Shown: positions 1 through 7,051 of the stretch, piece by piece
How the letters are laid out: each line of letters starts with the position of its first letter
Position numbering within the stretch: position 1 is the stretch's first letter
Notes under the pieces: generated by a model
Seen by the model: only the letters and a program-made list of their open reading frames with translations
Told to the model about the DNA's origin: nothing
Databases searched by the model: none
Assembly (NCBI GenBank): GCA_017442025.1
Contig: JAFSBD010000126.1
Span: 1-9,160 of the forward strand
Length of the DNA stretch: 9,160 nt
Source of the DNA: Clostridia bacterium
GTDB lineage: Bacteria; Bacillota; Clostridia; Oscillospirales; QAKW01
Direction of reading: 5' to 3'
Made by a program: the position numbers and the translations under genes

Positions 1-558
1 ACTTCCGGGGTTCAGCACGCTCCCGCAGCCGACCTCTACCCGATCGCCCAGCATAGCACCGAACTTTTTGAGGCCGGTTTGGATCTTTTCTCCATCCAGG
101 TTGATGGCGACAAGGCTTTTATCGCTCTTAACATTGGAGGTGATCGCTCCTGCGCCCATATGGGCCTTATAGCCCAGAATGGAATCGCCTACATAATTAT
201 AATGGGGCACCTGCACCTTATCAAAGAGGATCACATTCTTCAGCTCGGTGGAGTTTCCCACCACCGCCCCTGCGCCGATCAGCGCGTTGCCGCGGATAAA
301 GGCGCAATGGCGGATCTCGGCCTCAGGGCCAATGATGATCCGCTCGCCCAAAAAGGCACTTGGAGCAACGGTGGCCGATTTATGGATCCATACCGTTTCC
401 TTGGGGTGGTCATATTCCTCGGGCGAAAGGGTCGCGCCCAATTCCGAAATGAAATCCCCGATCATGGGCAACGCCTCCCAGGGATAGGTTACCTTCTCCA
501 AAAGGGGCTTTGCCATGGAATGGGATAAATCAAATAATGCAGTTACAGTCAGATTCAT
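1..558 (-). CDS. GlmU C-terminal-like left-handed beta-helix acyltransferase, 3'-truncated by window edge
   Basis: I translated the minus strand from the ATG at 556-558; 186 codons are open to the window edge. The N-terminus (MNLTVTALFDLSHSMAKPLL) and the WEALPMIGDFI segment near residue 32 match a Clostridia family often annotated as UDP-N-acetylglucosamine pyrophosphorylase. From about residue 65 it consists of hexapeptide repeats (IIIGPEAEI, ALIGAGAVVG, SILGYKAHMGAGAITSN), the mark of a left-handed beta-helix. The segment VPHYNYVGDS resembles the GlmU acetyltransferase site, where a His and a Tyr lie in an xGHxxYxGD context, and GAGAITSN corresponds to GlmU GAGTITCN. There is no room for the nucleotidyltransferase domain with its GxGxRM loop, so it is not a complete GlmU. 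I infer a CoA-dependent acyltransferase on a sugar or nucleotide sugar; the substrate is unknown. The start is fixed by TAAGGAG, which overlaps the stop codon of the upstream oxidoreductase gene. The fold is secure; the enzymatic role is less so. Confidence 0.8.
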   Translation of the reverse strand, partial: MNLTVTALFDLSHSMAKPLLEKVTYPWEALPMIGDFISELGATLSPEEYDHPKETVWIHKSATVAPSAFLGERIIIGPEAEIRHCAFIRGNALIGAGAVVGNSTELKNVILFDKVQVPHYNYVGDSILGYKAHMGAGAITSNVKSDKSLVAINLDGEKIQTGLKKFGAMLGDRVEVGCGSVLNPGS

Positions 559-570
559 AAATTCTCCTTA
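559..570 (-). promoter_or_regulatory. Shine-Dalgarno site overlapping upstream stop codon (translational coupling)
   Basis: On the minus strand TAAGGAG (570-564) lies 5 nt before the ATG at 558. Its first three bases are the TAA stop of the FAD-dependent oxidoreductase gene. Ribosomes ending one gene are therefore positioned to start the next, which implies co-transcription and coupled translation of the pair. Confidence 0.75.
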
Positions 571-1956
571 GATTAGTTCTCTCCCCATCAAAACGCCCAT
601 CACCGAAGCCATCATCAGGCCGCGGGTCCAGCCGGAGGAATCGCCCAGGCAATGGAGACCCTCCACGCTGGTATTGAACTTTTCATCCATCGTTACGCGG
701 TTGCTATAGAATTTCAGTTCAGGGGAATAGAGCAGCGTTTCTTCCGAAGCAAAGCCGGGAACAACATGGTCCAGCGCCTGAATGAAATTGATGATATTCA
801 TCATCGCCCGATAGGGAATGGCGGCGGTGATGTCCCCCGCCACCGCATCCGGCAGGGTGGGCTTTAAGTTACTGCGCGCCAGCTCCTTTTGCCAGGTGCG
901 CTTACCATCCAAAATATCCCCGAACCGTTGCACCAAGATCTGGCCGTTGGCCAGCATATTGGAAAGTTCACCCACCTTTTGGGCATAGGCAATGGGTTGA
1001 TTGAAGGGGTTATTGAAATTATGGGATACCAAGATCGCTAAGTTGGTATTATTGCTCTTGAGTTCCTTATAAGAATGGCCGTTGACCACCGCCAGATCGT
1101 TATCATAATTCTCTTGGCTGACAAACCCGCCGGGGTTTTGGCAGAAGGTACGCACCTTATTCTTAAAGGGCTGGGGATAACCCACCAGTTTGGATTCATA
1201 GAGCACCTCATTGACCTTTTCCATGATCTCATTGCGCACCTCTACCCGAACGCCGATATCCACCGTTCCGGGCATATGCTCGATTTCATGCTCGGTGCAA
1301 AGATGCTCCAGCCACTCGGCTCCCCGACGGCCGGTGGCAACAATGGTATGGGCGGCGCGGATCTCGCGGGTCTCCTTACCGTCGCTGATATAGCCGCCCA
1401 GGCATTTCTGATCTTCGATAATGAGGTTGACACACTCCTGATTAAAGATCATCTCTACCCCCTGCTCCTGCAGGTGGCGCTCGATGGCATAATAGATATC
1501 CTGCGCCTTTTCGGTGCCCAGGTGGCGAATGGGGCAATCCACTAATTTCAGCCCCGCCTGGATGGCGCGCTTGCGGATCTCCTTCACCGCATCGGGATTG
1601 CTGATCCCTTCCACATGGGTATCGGCTCCGAATTCCAGGTAGATCCCATCGGTATATTCAATGGTGGCCTGGGCCAGATCCTCGCCAATGAGGGTGGGGA
1701 GATCGCCGCCCACATCGGCGCTCAAGGAAAGCTTGCCGTCGGAAAAGGCACCCGCGCCGGAAAAACCGGTGGTGATATGGCAATAGGGCTTGCAGCCCAC
1801 GCACTTTTGGGTTTTGGCCTTGGGGCAACGCCGCTTTTCGATGGGCAGGCCTTTTTCAACAATAACAATCTTTTTCTTGCTTCCTTTCCGCACCATCTCC
1901 AGGGCGGTAAAGATGCCGGCAGGGCCGGCTCCGATGATTAAAACATCACAATTCAT
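568..1956 (-). CDS. FAD-dependent oxidoreductase, COG2509-type, Cys-rich N-terminal segment
   Basis: The 462-aa protein starts with a dinucleotide-binding fold: VLIIGAGPAGIFTALEM has the GxGxxG motif at residues 9-14, and the acidic residue ending beta-2 is E34 (IVIVEKG). Residues 44-60 carry a cysteine cluster C44-x7-C52-x2-C55-x3-C59, followed by TTGFSGAGAFSDGKLSLS, a signature I recall from the uncharacterised FAD-dependent dehydrogenase family COG2509. A second conserved element, LGDSSGWTRGLMMASVMG (residues 437-454), is the C-terminal FAD-contacting segment. No signal peptide or membrane segment is apparent, so it is probably cytoplasmic. The ATG at 1956 follows a GAGGT ribosome binding site. 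The physiological substrate of the family is not known to me; a redox reaction using FAD is all that can be inferred. It lies 82 bp after the transporter operon, beyond an inverted repeat, and is coupled to the beta-helix acyltransferase gene downstream. Confidence 0.9.
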   Translation of the reverse strand: MNCDVLIIGAGPAGIFTALEMVRKGSKKKIVIVEKGLPIEKRRCPKAKTQKCVGCKPYCHITTGFSGAGAFSDGKLSLSADVGGDLPTLIGEDLAQATIEYTDGIYLEFGADTHVEGISNPDAVKEIRKRAIQAGLKLVDCPIRHLGTEKAQDIYYAIERHLQEQGVEMIFNQECVNLIIEDQKCLGGYISDGKETREIRAAHTIVATGRRGAEWLEHLCTEHEIEHMPGTVDIGVRVEVRNEIMEKVNEVLYESKLVGYPQPFKNKVRTFCQNPGGFVSQENYDNDLAVVNGHSYKELKSNNTNLAILVSHNFNNPFNQPIAYAQKVGELSNMLANGQILVQRFGDILDGKRTWQKELARSNLKPTLPDAVAGDITAAIPYRAMMNIINFIQALDHVVPGFASEETLLYSPELKFYSNRVTMDEKFNTSVEGLHCLGDSSGWTRGLMMASVMGVLMGRELI

Positions 1957-1977
1957 ATTATTTACCTCTATCCCTAA

Positions 1978-2017
1978 AATATGCCGTTACTATTTTATCA
2001 AAAAGCAACGGCATATT
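1978..2017 (-). terminator. Inverted repeat after the transporter operon; possible weak terminator
   Basis: Arms of 11 bp match perfectly (1978-1988 AATATGCCGTT and 2007-2017 AACGGCATATT), with an 18-nt AT-rich loop. The left-running operon ends at 2039, and the hairpin begins 21 nt beyond the stop, which is normal for a terminator. The following U-tract is short (ATTTTAGGG), so termination would be partial. The loop also holds TAAAAT (1992-1997), a possible -10 element for the FAD gene, so an operator role is an alternative reading. Confidence 0.45.
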
Positions 2018-2038
2018 CTATCAATTTCTTATCATTTT

Positions 2039-3040
2039 TTACCGTTCTTCGCGGAAATAGGGTAGACCTAAGCTTTCGGGGGGTTGATGCTCCCGCTTTT
2101 TACGCATGCTGGTAATGACTAGCACCACGATCGTTACCACATAGGGCAGCATCATCACAAAATACTGCACCATGCGGTTTTCGCCATAATGGATATAGGC
2201 CGGCAAAACATAAAGCGCACCGAAAAGGAACGAGCCGAGGATGCCCACCTTAGGCTTCCAGAGGGCGAAGATGACCAGCGCGATGGCCAGCCAGCCGCGG
2301 TCGCCGAAGCTTCCGTCGCTCCAGGTGCCGTAGGCGTAGTCCATAATGTAATAGAGTCCGCCCAGACCTGCGATGGCACCGCCCACAACGGTCGCCGCAT
2401 ATTTATAGCGGGTAACATTGATACCGGCCGCATCGGCAGTGGCGGGGTTTTCGCCCACCGCCCGCAGATTGAGGCCGATGCGGGTGCGCCGGAGAATAAA
2501 GGCCGCCACCAACGCCAGGACCACCGCCAGGTATACCAAGAAGCCATAGGAGAAGAACAACTCCCCGATTGCGCCCCAATCTTCGGCAAAGGGCAATGTG
2601 GAACGGAAGAGGGTGCTGGATCGTTTGACCGAAAGGGAGCCGCCCTCGCCAAAGAGCTGCGCCAGCGAGCCGCCGAAAAAGTCGCCGATGCCAACACCGA
2701 AGGTGGTGAGAGCCAGGCCGGTAACATTCTGGTTGGCGCGCAGGGTAATTGTTAGAAAGCTATAGACCAGCGCCAAAAGCGCAGCACCGATCAGCGCAGC
2801 GATCAGCGGGATCAATACCCCCCATACCGGGTTAAGCTCCCCTGCGCCCACTGCTTTTTCATAGAAGAAGGCACCGATCACGCCCGAAACACCGCCCATA
2901 TACATAATGCCGGGGATGCCCAGGTTGAGGTTGCCGGATTTTTCGGTGAGGATCTCACCGGTAGAGCCGAAGAGCAGAGGCGTACCCTGCTTGATGGCAA
3001 CGGCGATAAAGCCGCAGATGAATACTAAGAGTTCGTTCAT
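2039..3040 (-). CDS. BMP-type nucleoside ABC transporter, second permease subunit
   Basis: The 333-aa polytopic membrane protein belongs to the BPD_transp_2 permease family. It corresponds to NupC of the Lactococcus BmpA-NupABC nucleoside transporter. The N-terminus AIKQGTPLLFGSTGEILTEK followed by SGNLNLGIPGIM (residues 15-46) is diagnostic of the second permease of this class. The cytoplasmic coupling loop that contacts the ATPase is at about 188-227 (GLNLRAVGENPATADAAGIN, then GGAIAGLGG). Hydrophobic stretches include about 4-16, 41-60, 73-98, 164-183, 214-233, 250-260 and 266-310, with a basic tail (RKKREH) ending in the cytoplasm. I chose the ATG at 3038-3040 over an in-frame start at 3103. 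It overlaps the TGA of the preceding permease gene (ATGA), sits 10 nt after GGAGG (3051-3055), and matches the family N-terminus. It is the last gene of the uptake unit. Confidence 0.92.
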   Translation of the reverse strand: MNELLVFICGFIAVAIKQGTPLLFGSTGEILTEKSGNLNLGIPGIMYMGGVSGVIGAFFYEKAVGAGELNPVWGVLIPLIAALIGAALLALVYSFLTITLRANQNVTGLALTTFGVGIGDFFGGSLAQLFGEGGSLSVKRSSTLFRSTLPFAEDWGAIGELFFSYGFLVYLAVVLALVAAFILRRTRIGLNLRAVGENPATADAAGINVTRYKYAATVVGGAIAGLGGLYYIMDYAYGTWSDGSFGDRGWLAIALVIFALWKPKVGILGSFLFGALYVLPAYIHYGENRMVQYFVMMLPYVVTIVVLVITSMRKKREHQPPESLGLPYFREER

Positions 3041-4152
3041 TTTTCTACGCCCTCCTTCCTGCTCCGGCGGAAGTGGATCTGATATTGAATAAAGAACTCG
3101 CAACCGATAATAAAGAACAGAATGATACCGGTAACGATATCCGCCAGGCTATCATGCAGACGGAAGGTGGTCGCGATCGCGGTGGCACCCTGCTGCAGGA
3201 AGATGATCAGCCCGGAGGTCAATATCATAACGATGGGATTGAATTTCGCCATCCAGGAGACCATCATCGCGGTAAAGCCCTGACCGCCGACCGTATTCGG
3301 ACCGATGGTATGGCCGGTTCCGCTAACCAGCAAAAAGCCGGCCAGACCGCAGATCGCACCGGATACGATCATGGTACGGACAATGACCTTCTTGACATCG
3401 ATGCCCACATACCGCGCGGTATTTTGGCTTTCGCCCACCACCGATACCTCATAGCCCTGCTTGCTATGCTTTAAGTAGACATAGACCAAAATGCAGACCG
3501 CAGCAACGATCAGGATATTCAAAAGATACCGCTGCCCGAAGAGATCCGGCAGCCAGCCCGCCTGGGAATTACGGTTGATGACGCCGACCGTTCCGGAGTT
3601 CTTGGGATTTTCCCAAAGAACCTCCAAAACCTCCACCAGCTGGATCGCCACATAGTTCATCATCAGGGTAAAAAGGGTCTCATTGGTATTATAGCGCGCC
3701 TTAAAGAAAGCGGGGATCACGCCCCAAAGAGCACCGGCGCAGACGCTCATAACAAACGTTACCAGGATCAGCAGCCAGCCGGGCATCGAATCGCCCAGAT
3801 GGATCATGCAGGCCGCCGCTGCAATACAGCCCGCGAGGGTCTGCCCCTCGCCGCCGCAGTTCCAGAATTTCATTTTAAAGGCGGGCGTTACCGCCAAAGC
3901 AATGCAGAGCAGGATCGCTGTTTTTTGCAGCAGCATCCAGAGTTTACGGGAACTGCCGAAATTTCCGTCGACCATCTCCGCATATACGCTGATGGGATTG
4001 AGGCCGGTGAGCAACATAATAACACCGCCGGATACGACCAGCGCCGCCAAAATGGCGATGGCGCGGATCAGCCAGCCCTTCCACCATACCATCTGATCCC
4101 GCTTGGTGATATGGATCAGCGGCTCATGGTGTTTTTTGATCGCTTGGCTCAT
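3037..4152 (-). CDS. BMP-type nucleoside ABC transporter, first permease subunit
   Basis: The 371-aa polytopic permease is equivalent to NupB of Lactococcus. A cytoplasmic N-terminal tail of about 25 residues precedes the first membrane helix (about 28-49). Two family signatures are visible: NCGGEGQT at 98-105 (usually FNIGGEGQ) and NTNETLFTLMMNYVA at 155-169. The coupling loop to the ATPase is about 231-272 (KQGYEVSVVGESQNTARYVG, then SGAICGLAGFL). Hydrophobic segments continue to about 355, and the C-terminus is basic (HFRRSRKEGVEK). The ATG at 4150-4152 overlaps the TGA of the ATPase gene and lies 8 nt after GGAGGG (4161-4166). Its own TGA overlaps the start of the next permease gene. These overlaps show coupled production of ATPase and two permeases, which assemble as one inner-membrane complex. 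Nucleosides are the likely cargo, from the family and from xpt upstream; the exact base specificity cannot be read from the sequence. Confidence 0.93.
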   Translation of the reverse strand: MSQAIKKHHEPLIHITKRDQMVWWKGWLIRAIAILAALVVSGGVIMLLTGLNPISVYAEMVDGNFGSSRKLWMLLQKTAILLCIALAVTPAFKMKFWNCGGEGQTLAGCIAAAACMIHLGDSMPGWLLILVTFVMSVCAGALWGVIPAFFKARYNTNETLFTLMMNYVAIQLVEVLEVLWENPKNSGTVGVINRNSQAGWLPDLFGQRYLLNILIVAAVCILVYVYLKHSKQGYEVSVVGESQNTARYVGIDVKKVIVRTMIVSGAICGLAGFLLVSGTGHTIGPNTVGGQGFTAMMVSWMAKFNPIVMILTSGLIIFLQQGATAIATTFRLHDSLADIVTGIILFFIIGCEFFIQYQIHFRRSRKEGVEK

Positions 4153-5696
4153 GCTTGCTCCCCTCCTTCCGATTTGGTCATTAAGAGGCCGACCTGCTCT
4201 TTGGTAGCGGTACGACCGTCCACAACGCCGGTTACCTTACCGCCGCCGATGACTAAGATGCGGTCGCAAAGTTCCAGCAATACATCCAGATCCTCGCCGA
4301 CAAAGATGACCGCAACGCCCTGCTCCTTTTGCTGATTGAGCAGGTTATAAATGGTATACGAAGAATTTATATCCAAGCCCCGCACCGGGTAGGCCGCCAT
4401 CAGAACGGTGGGCGAAGCGGCGATCTCGCGCCCGACCAGAACCTTCTGCACATTTCCGCCCGAAAGTCTGCGGACAGGGGTGGTGGTGCCGGGGGTAACG
4501 ACCTCCAGTTCCTCAATGATCTGCTCCGCCAAATTCTTGGGGGCTTTACGCTCTAAAAAGGCCGATTTGCCCTTACGGTAACTGCGCAGCATCATATTAT
4601 CGGTGATATCCATATTCCCGACCAGACCCATGCCCAACCGATCCTCGGGGACAAAGGAGAGCCGCACGCCCAGCTCCCGGATCTGCAGGGGGGTCTTGCC
4701 CTGCAAAAGATCCACATTCCCGGTCTTGGGGTTATGATAAAGCACCGCGCCGCTATCGGTCTTCTGCAGACCGGCGATCACCTCTAAAAGCTCCCGCTGG
4801 CCGCTGCCTGCGATGCCGGCGATACCTAAGATCTCGCCGGAATTAACGCTGAAGGAGACATCATCCAGCACCAAAGTCCCCTGCCGGTTGGTGCAATCCA
4901 CATGATGCACCTCCAGCCGAACCTGGGGATCCTTCGGTTCACTGCGCTCGATATTCAAAGAGATTTTTTTGCCCACCATCATCTCGGTGAGCTCCGATTC
5001 ATTGGTTTTGGCAGTTTCAACCGTGCCGATATATTCGCCCTTGCGCAATACCGCCACCCGATCGGAAAGGGAAAGCACCTCATGGAGCTTATGGGTAATG
5101 ATAATGATCGACTTGCCATCCTCCCGCATCCGCCGCAAAACAGCAAAGAGCTTTTGCGTCTCCTGCGGGGTCAATACCGCGGTAGGCTCGTCCAGGATCA
5201 GAATATCGGCGCCCCGATAAAGAACCTTGATGATCTCCACCGTCTGCTTTTCGGAGACCGCCATGGTATAGATCTTCTTTTTCGGATCCACCTCAAAGCC
5301 ATAGCGTTGGCTGATCTCCACCACCCGCTCCTCGGCATCTTTCAGATCGTATTTTTCAGCCTTGCCCAGGCCCAATACGATATTTTCGGTCGCGCTGAAA
5401 ACATCCACCAGCTTAAAATGCTGATGGATCATTCCAATCTTATAGTCAAAGGCGTCCTTGGGGGAGGCGATCACCGCCGGCTCGCCGTTGATGAAGATCT
5501 CGCCCTCATCCGGGAAATAAATGCCGGAGATCATGTTCATCAGCGTGGTCTTTCCGCTGCCGTTTTCACCCAGGATCGAAAGAATCTCGCCTTTATGCAC
5601 TGTGAGGTTCACATTACGGTTCGCCACCACACTGCCGAAACGCTTGGTTACGCCCCTCAGCTCAATGGCAGGAACTGCAGATATCTGTTGACTCAT
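4149..5696 (-). CDS. BMP-type nucleoside ABC transporter, double-NBD ATPase
   Basis: The 515-aa protein has two fused ATP-binding cassettes, equivalent to NupA of Lactococcus and related to RbsA/MglA sugar importers. NBD1 has Walker A GENGSGKT (43-50), Q-loop MIHQHFKL (Q92), Walker B ILILDEPT (165-172) and switch His202 (IITHKLHEV). Its ABC signature is degenerate (VSEKQ, 147-151). NBD2 has the reverse pattern: signature LSGGN (411-415) is intact, but Walker A is GIAGSGQRE (294-302, no GKT), Walker B is VLMAAYPVRGLD (431-442, no Asp-Glu pair), and Glu468 stands at the switch-His position. Such asymmetry is usual in this family and implies one competent catalytic site, formed by NBD1 Walker motifs with the NBD2 signature. 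The ATG at 5694-5696 is preferred because AAGGAG lies 8 nt upstream; an in-frame GTG at 5720 would place that site inside the gene. The 3' end overlaps the first permease gene. Confidence 0.94.
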   Translation of the reverse strand: MSQQISAVPAIELRGVTKRFGSVVANRNVNLTVHKGEILSILGENGSGKTTLMNMISGIYFPDEGEIFINGEPAVIASPKDAFDYKIGMIHQHFKLVDVFSATENIVLGLGKAEKYDLKDAEERVVEISQRYGFEVDPKKKIYTMAVSEKQTVEIIKVLYRGADILILDEPTAVLTPQETQKLFAVLRRMREDGKSIIIITHKLHEVLSLSDRVAVLRKGEYIGTVETAKTNESELTEMMVGKKISLNIERSEPKDPQVRLEVHHVDCTNRQGTLVLDDVSFSVNSGEILGIAGIAGSGQRELLEVIAGLQKTDSGAVLYHNPKTGNVDLLQGKTPLQIRELGVRLSFVPEDRLGMGLVGNMDITDNMMLRSYRKGKSAFLERKAPKNLAEQIIEELEVVTPGTTTPVRRLSGGNVQKVLVGREIAASPTVLMAAYPVRGLDINSSYTIYNLLNQQKEQGVAVIFVGEDLDVLLELCDRILVIGGGKVTGVVDGRTATKEQVGLLMTKSEGGEQA

Positions 5697-5704
5697 ATGC
5701 CTAT

Positions 5705-5710
5705 CTCCTT
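5705..5710 (-). promoter_or_regulatory. Ribosome binding site that decides the ATPase start
   Basis: AAGGAG on the minus strand lies 8 nt before the ATG at 5696. It falls inside the longer alternative frame beginning with GTG at 5720, so the 515-residue form is preferred. Confidence 0.7.
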
Positions 5711-5722
5711 CTTTTTGCACTC

Positions 5723-5749
5723 AAAACATGCCAATCCTTGGCATCTTTT
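5723..5749 (-). repeat. Inverted repeat just upstream of the ATPase gene
   Basis: A 7-bp perfect dyad (5728-5734 ATGCCAA, 5738-5744 TTGGCAT) with a 3-nt spacer extends by AAAA/TTTT beyond one C-C mismatch. On the minus strand it forms a hairpin ending GGCATGTTTTG, about 12 nt before the ribosome binding site. It could be a weak attenuator, a processing barrier, or a regulator-binding palindrome. The sequence does not decide between these. Confidence 0.5.
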
Positions 5750-5768
5750 CAAAGCAAAATAACCTCAA

Positions 5769-5800
5769 CGGGCGAGGCAGAAATTTTTCTGCCTCGCCTG
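5769..5800 (-). repeat. Strong hairpin between lipoprotein and ATPase genes
   Basis: GGCGAGGCAG (5771-5780) pairs perfectly with CTGCCTCGCC (5789-5798). A/T pairs extend the stem toward the loop, and a G-T and a C-G pair (5769-5770 with 5799-5800) extend it outward. It begins about 31 nt after the lipoprotein stop. On the transcribed strand it is followed by CGTTGAGGTTATTTTG rather than a run of T, so it is not a classical terminator. I infer a 3' stabilising or partial-termination element. In BMP and other binding-protein operons such hairpins let the lipoprotein be made in excess of the membrane subunits. Confidence 0.65.
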
Positions 5801-5831
5801 TCGGTTTCAGATCTATACGTTTGGAAATTCC

Positions 5832-7016
5832 TTACTTGGTGGTAACACCGTCGATATCGATATCGAAGTAGGGAGCGGAGCGATATTCAGACTCCAGGAA
5901 AGCACCGTCCTTGATAACCTCGGTCTCGCCGGTGAAGGCGGCGTCGGAATCAACGTCGGCCAGGTAGGAGGTCATGACCTTCCCATCCTTGGTCCAGGTA
6001 TCGGTAGCAAATACTTCCAACTCGCCCTTCATGAGCTTTTCTTTGGCAGTAGCGATCGCCTCGGCAGTGCCCTCAGCGCAAGCGGTGCCCAGATCGGAAA
6101 GCTCAACAGAGCCGGTCTCGAGAGTACCGGTCCAGTCGGCGGGGATCTCCTTGCCGTTCTTTACGCAATCAATGATGAACTCATAGTAGGGAGCCCAGTT
6201 GATGCGGGAAGATACCAGGAAGGTCTTGGGGCAAGCAGAGGCGGTAGAACCGTTATAGGAAACGTTGGGAACACCGGCAGCCTCGCAGGCATCGGGAGCA
6301 CCCATGGAGTCGGCATGCTGGCTGATCAGGACACAACCGTCCTTGATCATCTGACCGGCATACTCCTTCTCCAGGTCATAATTGTACCAAGAGTTGGTGT
6401 ACTTCACATCGATGGTAGCGGTCTTGCAGACAGAGCGAGCGCCCAGGAAGAAGGAGGTCATACCGGACTTCACTTCGGCGTAGGGCATAGCTCCAACATA
6501 ACCGATCTTGGCTTCATCGGCCTTGATCTTACCGTCGGCGATCATCTCGTTGAGCTTCATACCGGCAGCGATACCGGCCAGGTAACGACCCTCATAGATG
6601 GAAGCAAACGCATTGTGGAAGTTTGCAACGCCTTCGGTATGTGCTTTAGTACCGGTGGCATGGCAGAACTGAACATCGGGATAATCCTACGCGGCCAGGA
6701 TCATATTGTCCTCATGGCCAAAGCTATCGGCAAAGACGATATCGCAGCCATCTTCGGCCAGCTCGCAGGCCTTATTATAGCAATCGTCGCCCTCTTCGGG
6801 GATGCCGGTAACGATAATGACCTGCTCATCAGTCAGGCCAAGCTTTTCCTGAACCTGCTTTGCAGCATTGATGAAGTTCAGGTCGTAGGTGGAGTTCTCA
6901 TCGTGCAGCATAATGAAGCCGATTTTGAACTCGTCGGTGTCGGTTGCAGGGCCGCAGGCGGTGATACCAACCAGCAGCAGCGCAACGATCAGCAGCGCAG
7001 AGATCAACTTTTTCAT
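5832..7016 (-). pseudogene. BMP-family nucleoside-binding lipoprotein, interrupted by in-frame TAG at codon 110
   Basis: Without the internal stop the product would be 394 aa. It begins with a lipoprotein signal peptide: MKKL, a hydrophobic core, then lipobox ITAC with the acylated Cys at 21. The mature part is a BmpA/PnrA/Med-type periplasmic-binding domain: KIGFIMLHDENSTYD (31-45), a segment rich in DDCYNKACELAEDG, FADSFGHEDN (about 95-104), then after the break FCHATGTKAHTEG, NFHNAFASIYEGRYLAG and KIGYVGAMPYAEVKSG. It would capture nucleosides outside the cell for the ATPase and permeases downstream. Codon 110 (6687-6689) is TAG; both halves are in one frame and neither shows other damage. 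No ribosome binding site precedes the ATG at 6560, so the C-terminal half is unlikely to be made alone. The ATG at 7016 follows TGGAGGG. The break may be a nonsense mutation, a sequence error, or readthrough. I label it pseudogene because of the stop, but function is not excluded. Confidence 0.85.
6687..6689 (-). other. In-frame amber codon inside the lipoprotein gene
   Basis: The plus-strand bases CTA read TAG on the coding strand, in the context ILAA-stop-DYPDVQFCHATG. From memory, family members usually have a charged or polar residue here (such as Lys, Glu or Gln) before the YPDVQF block. TAG is one base from AAG, GAG and CAG, so one substitution or base-call error suffices to explain it. 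Confidence 0.9.
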
Positions 7017-7051
7017 TGGTTTTTCCCTCCAATAAAATATTTTTTATAACT

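Noticed and set aside
79..528. 149-codon plus-strand frame at the left edge
   Set aside because: The minus strand encodes hexapeptide repeats of a beta-helix acyltransferase over the same bases with a proper ribosome binding site.
3041..3103. Longer N-terminus for the second permease
   Set aside because: The extra residues are the out-of-frame tail of the upstream permease gene. The ATGA overlap at 3037-3040, GGAGG spacing and family N-terminus support the start at 3040.
4902..5762. Long plus-strand reading frame opposite the ATPase gene
   Set aside because: It is antisense to a gene with clear ABC motifs, shows no family features, and arises from the codon bias of the minus-strand gene.
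6315..7049. 244-codon plus-strand frame opposite the lipoprotein gene
   Set aside because: The minus strand carries an unmistakable lipoprotein signal and BMP blocks; the plus frame has no recognisable domain. It does span the TAG site, but that adds no evidence for coding.
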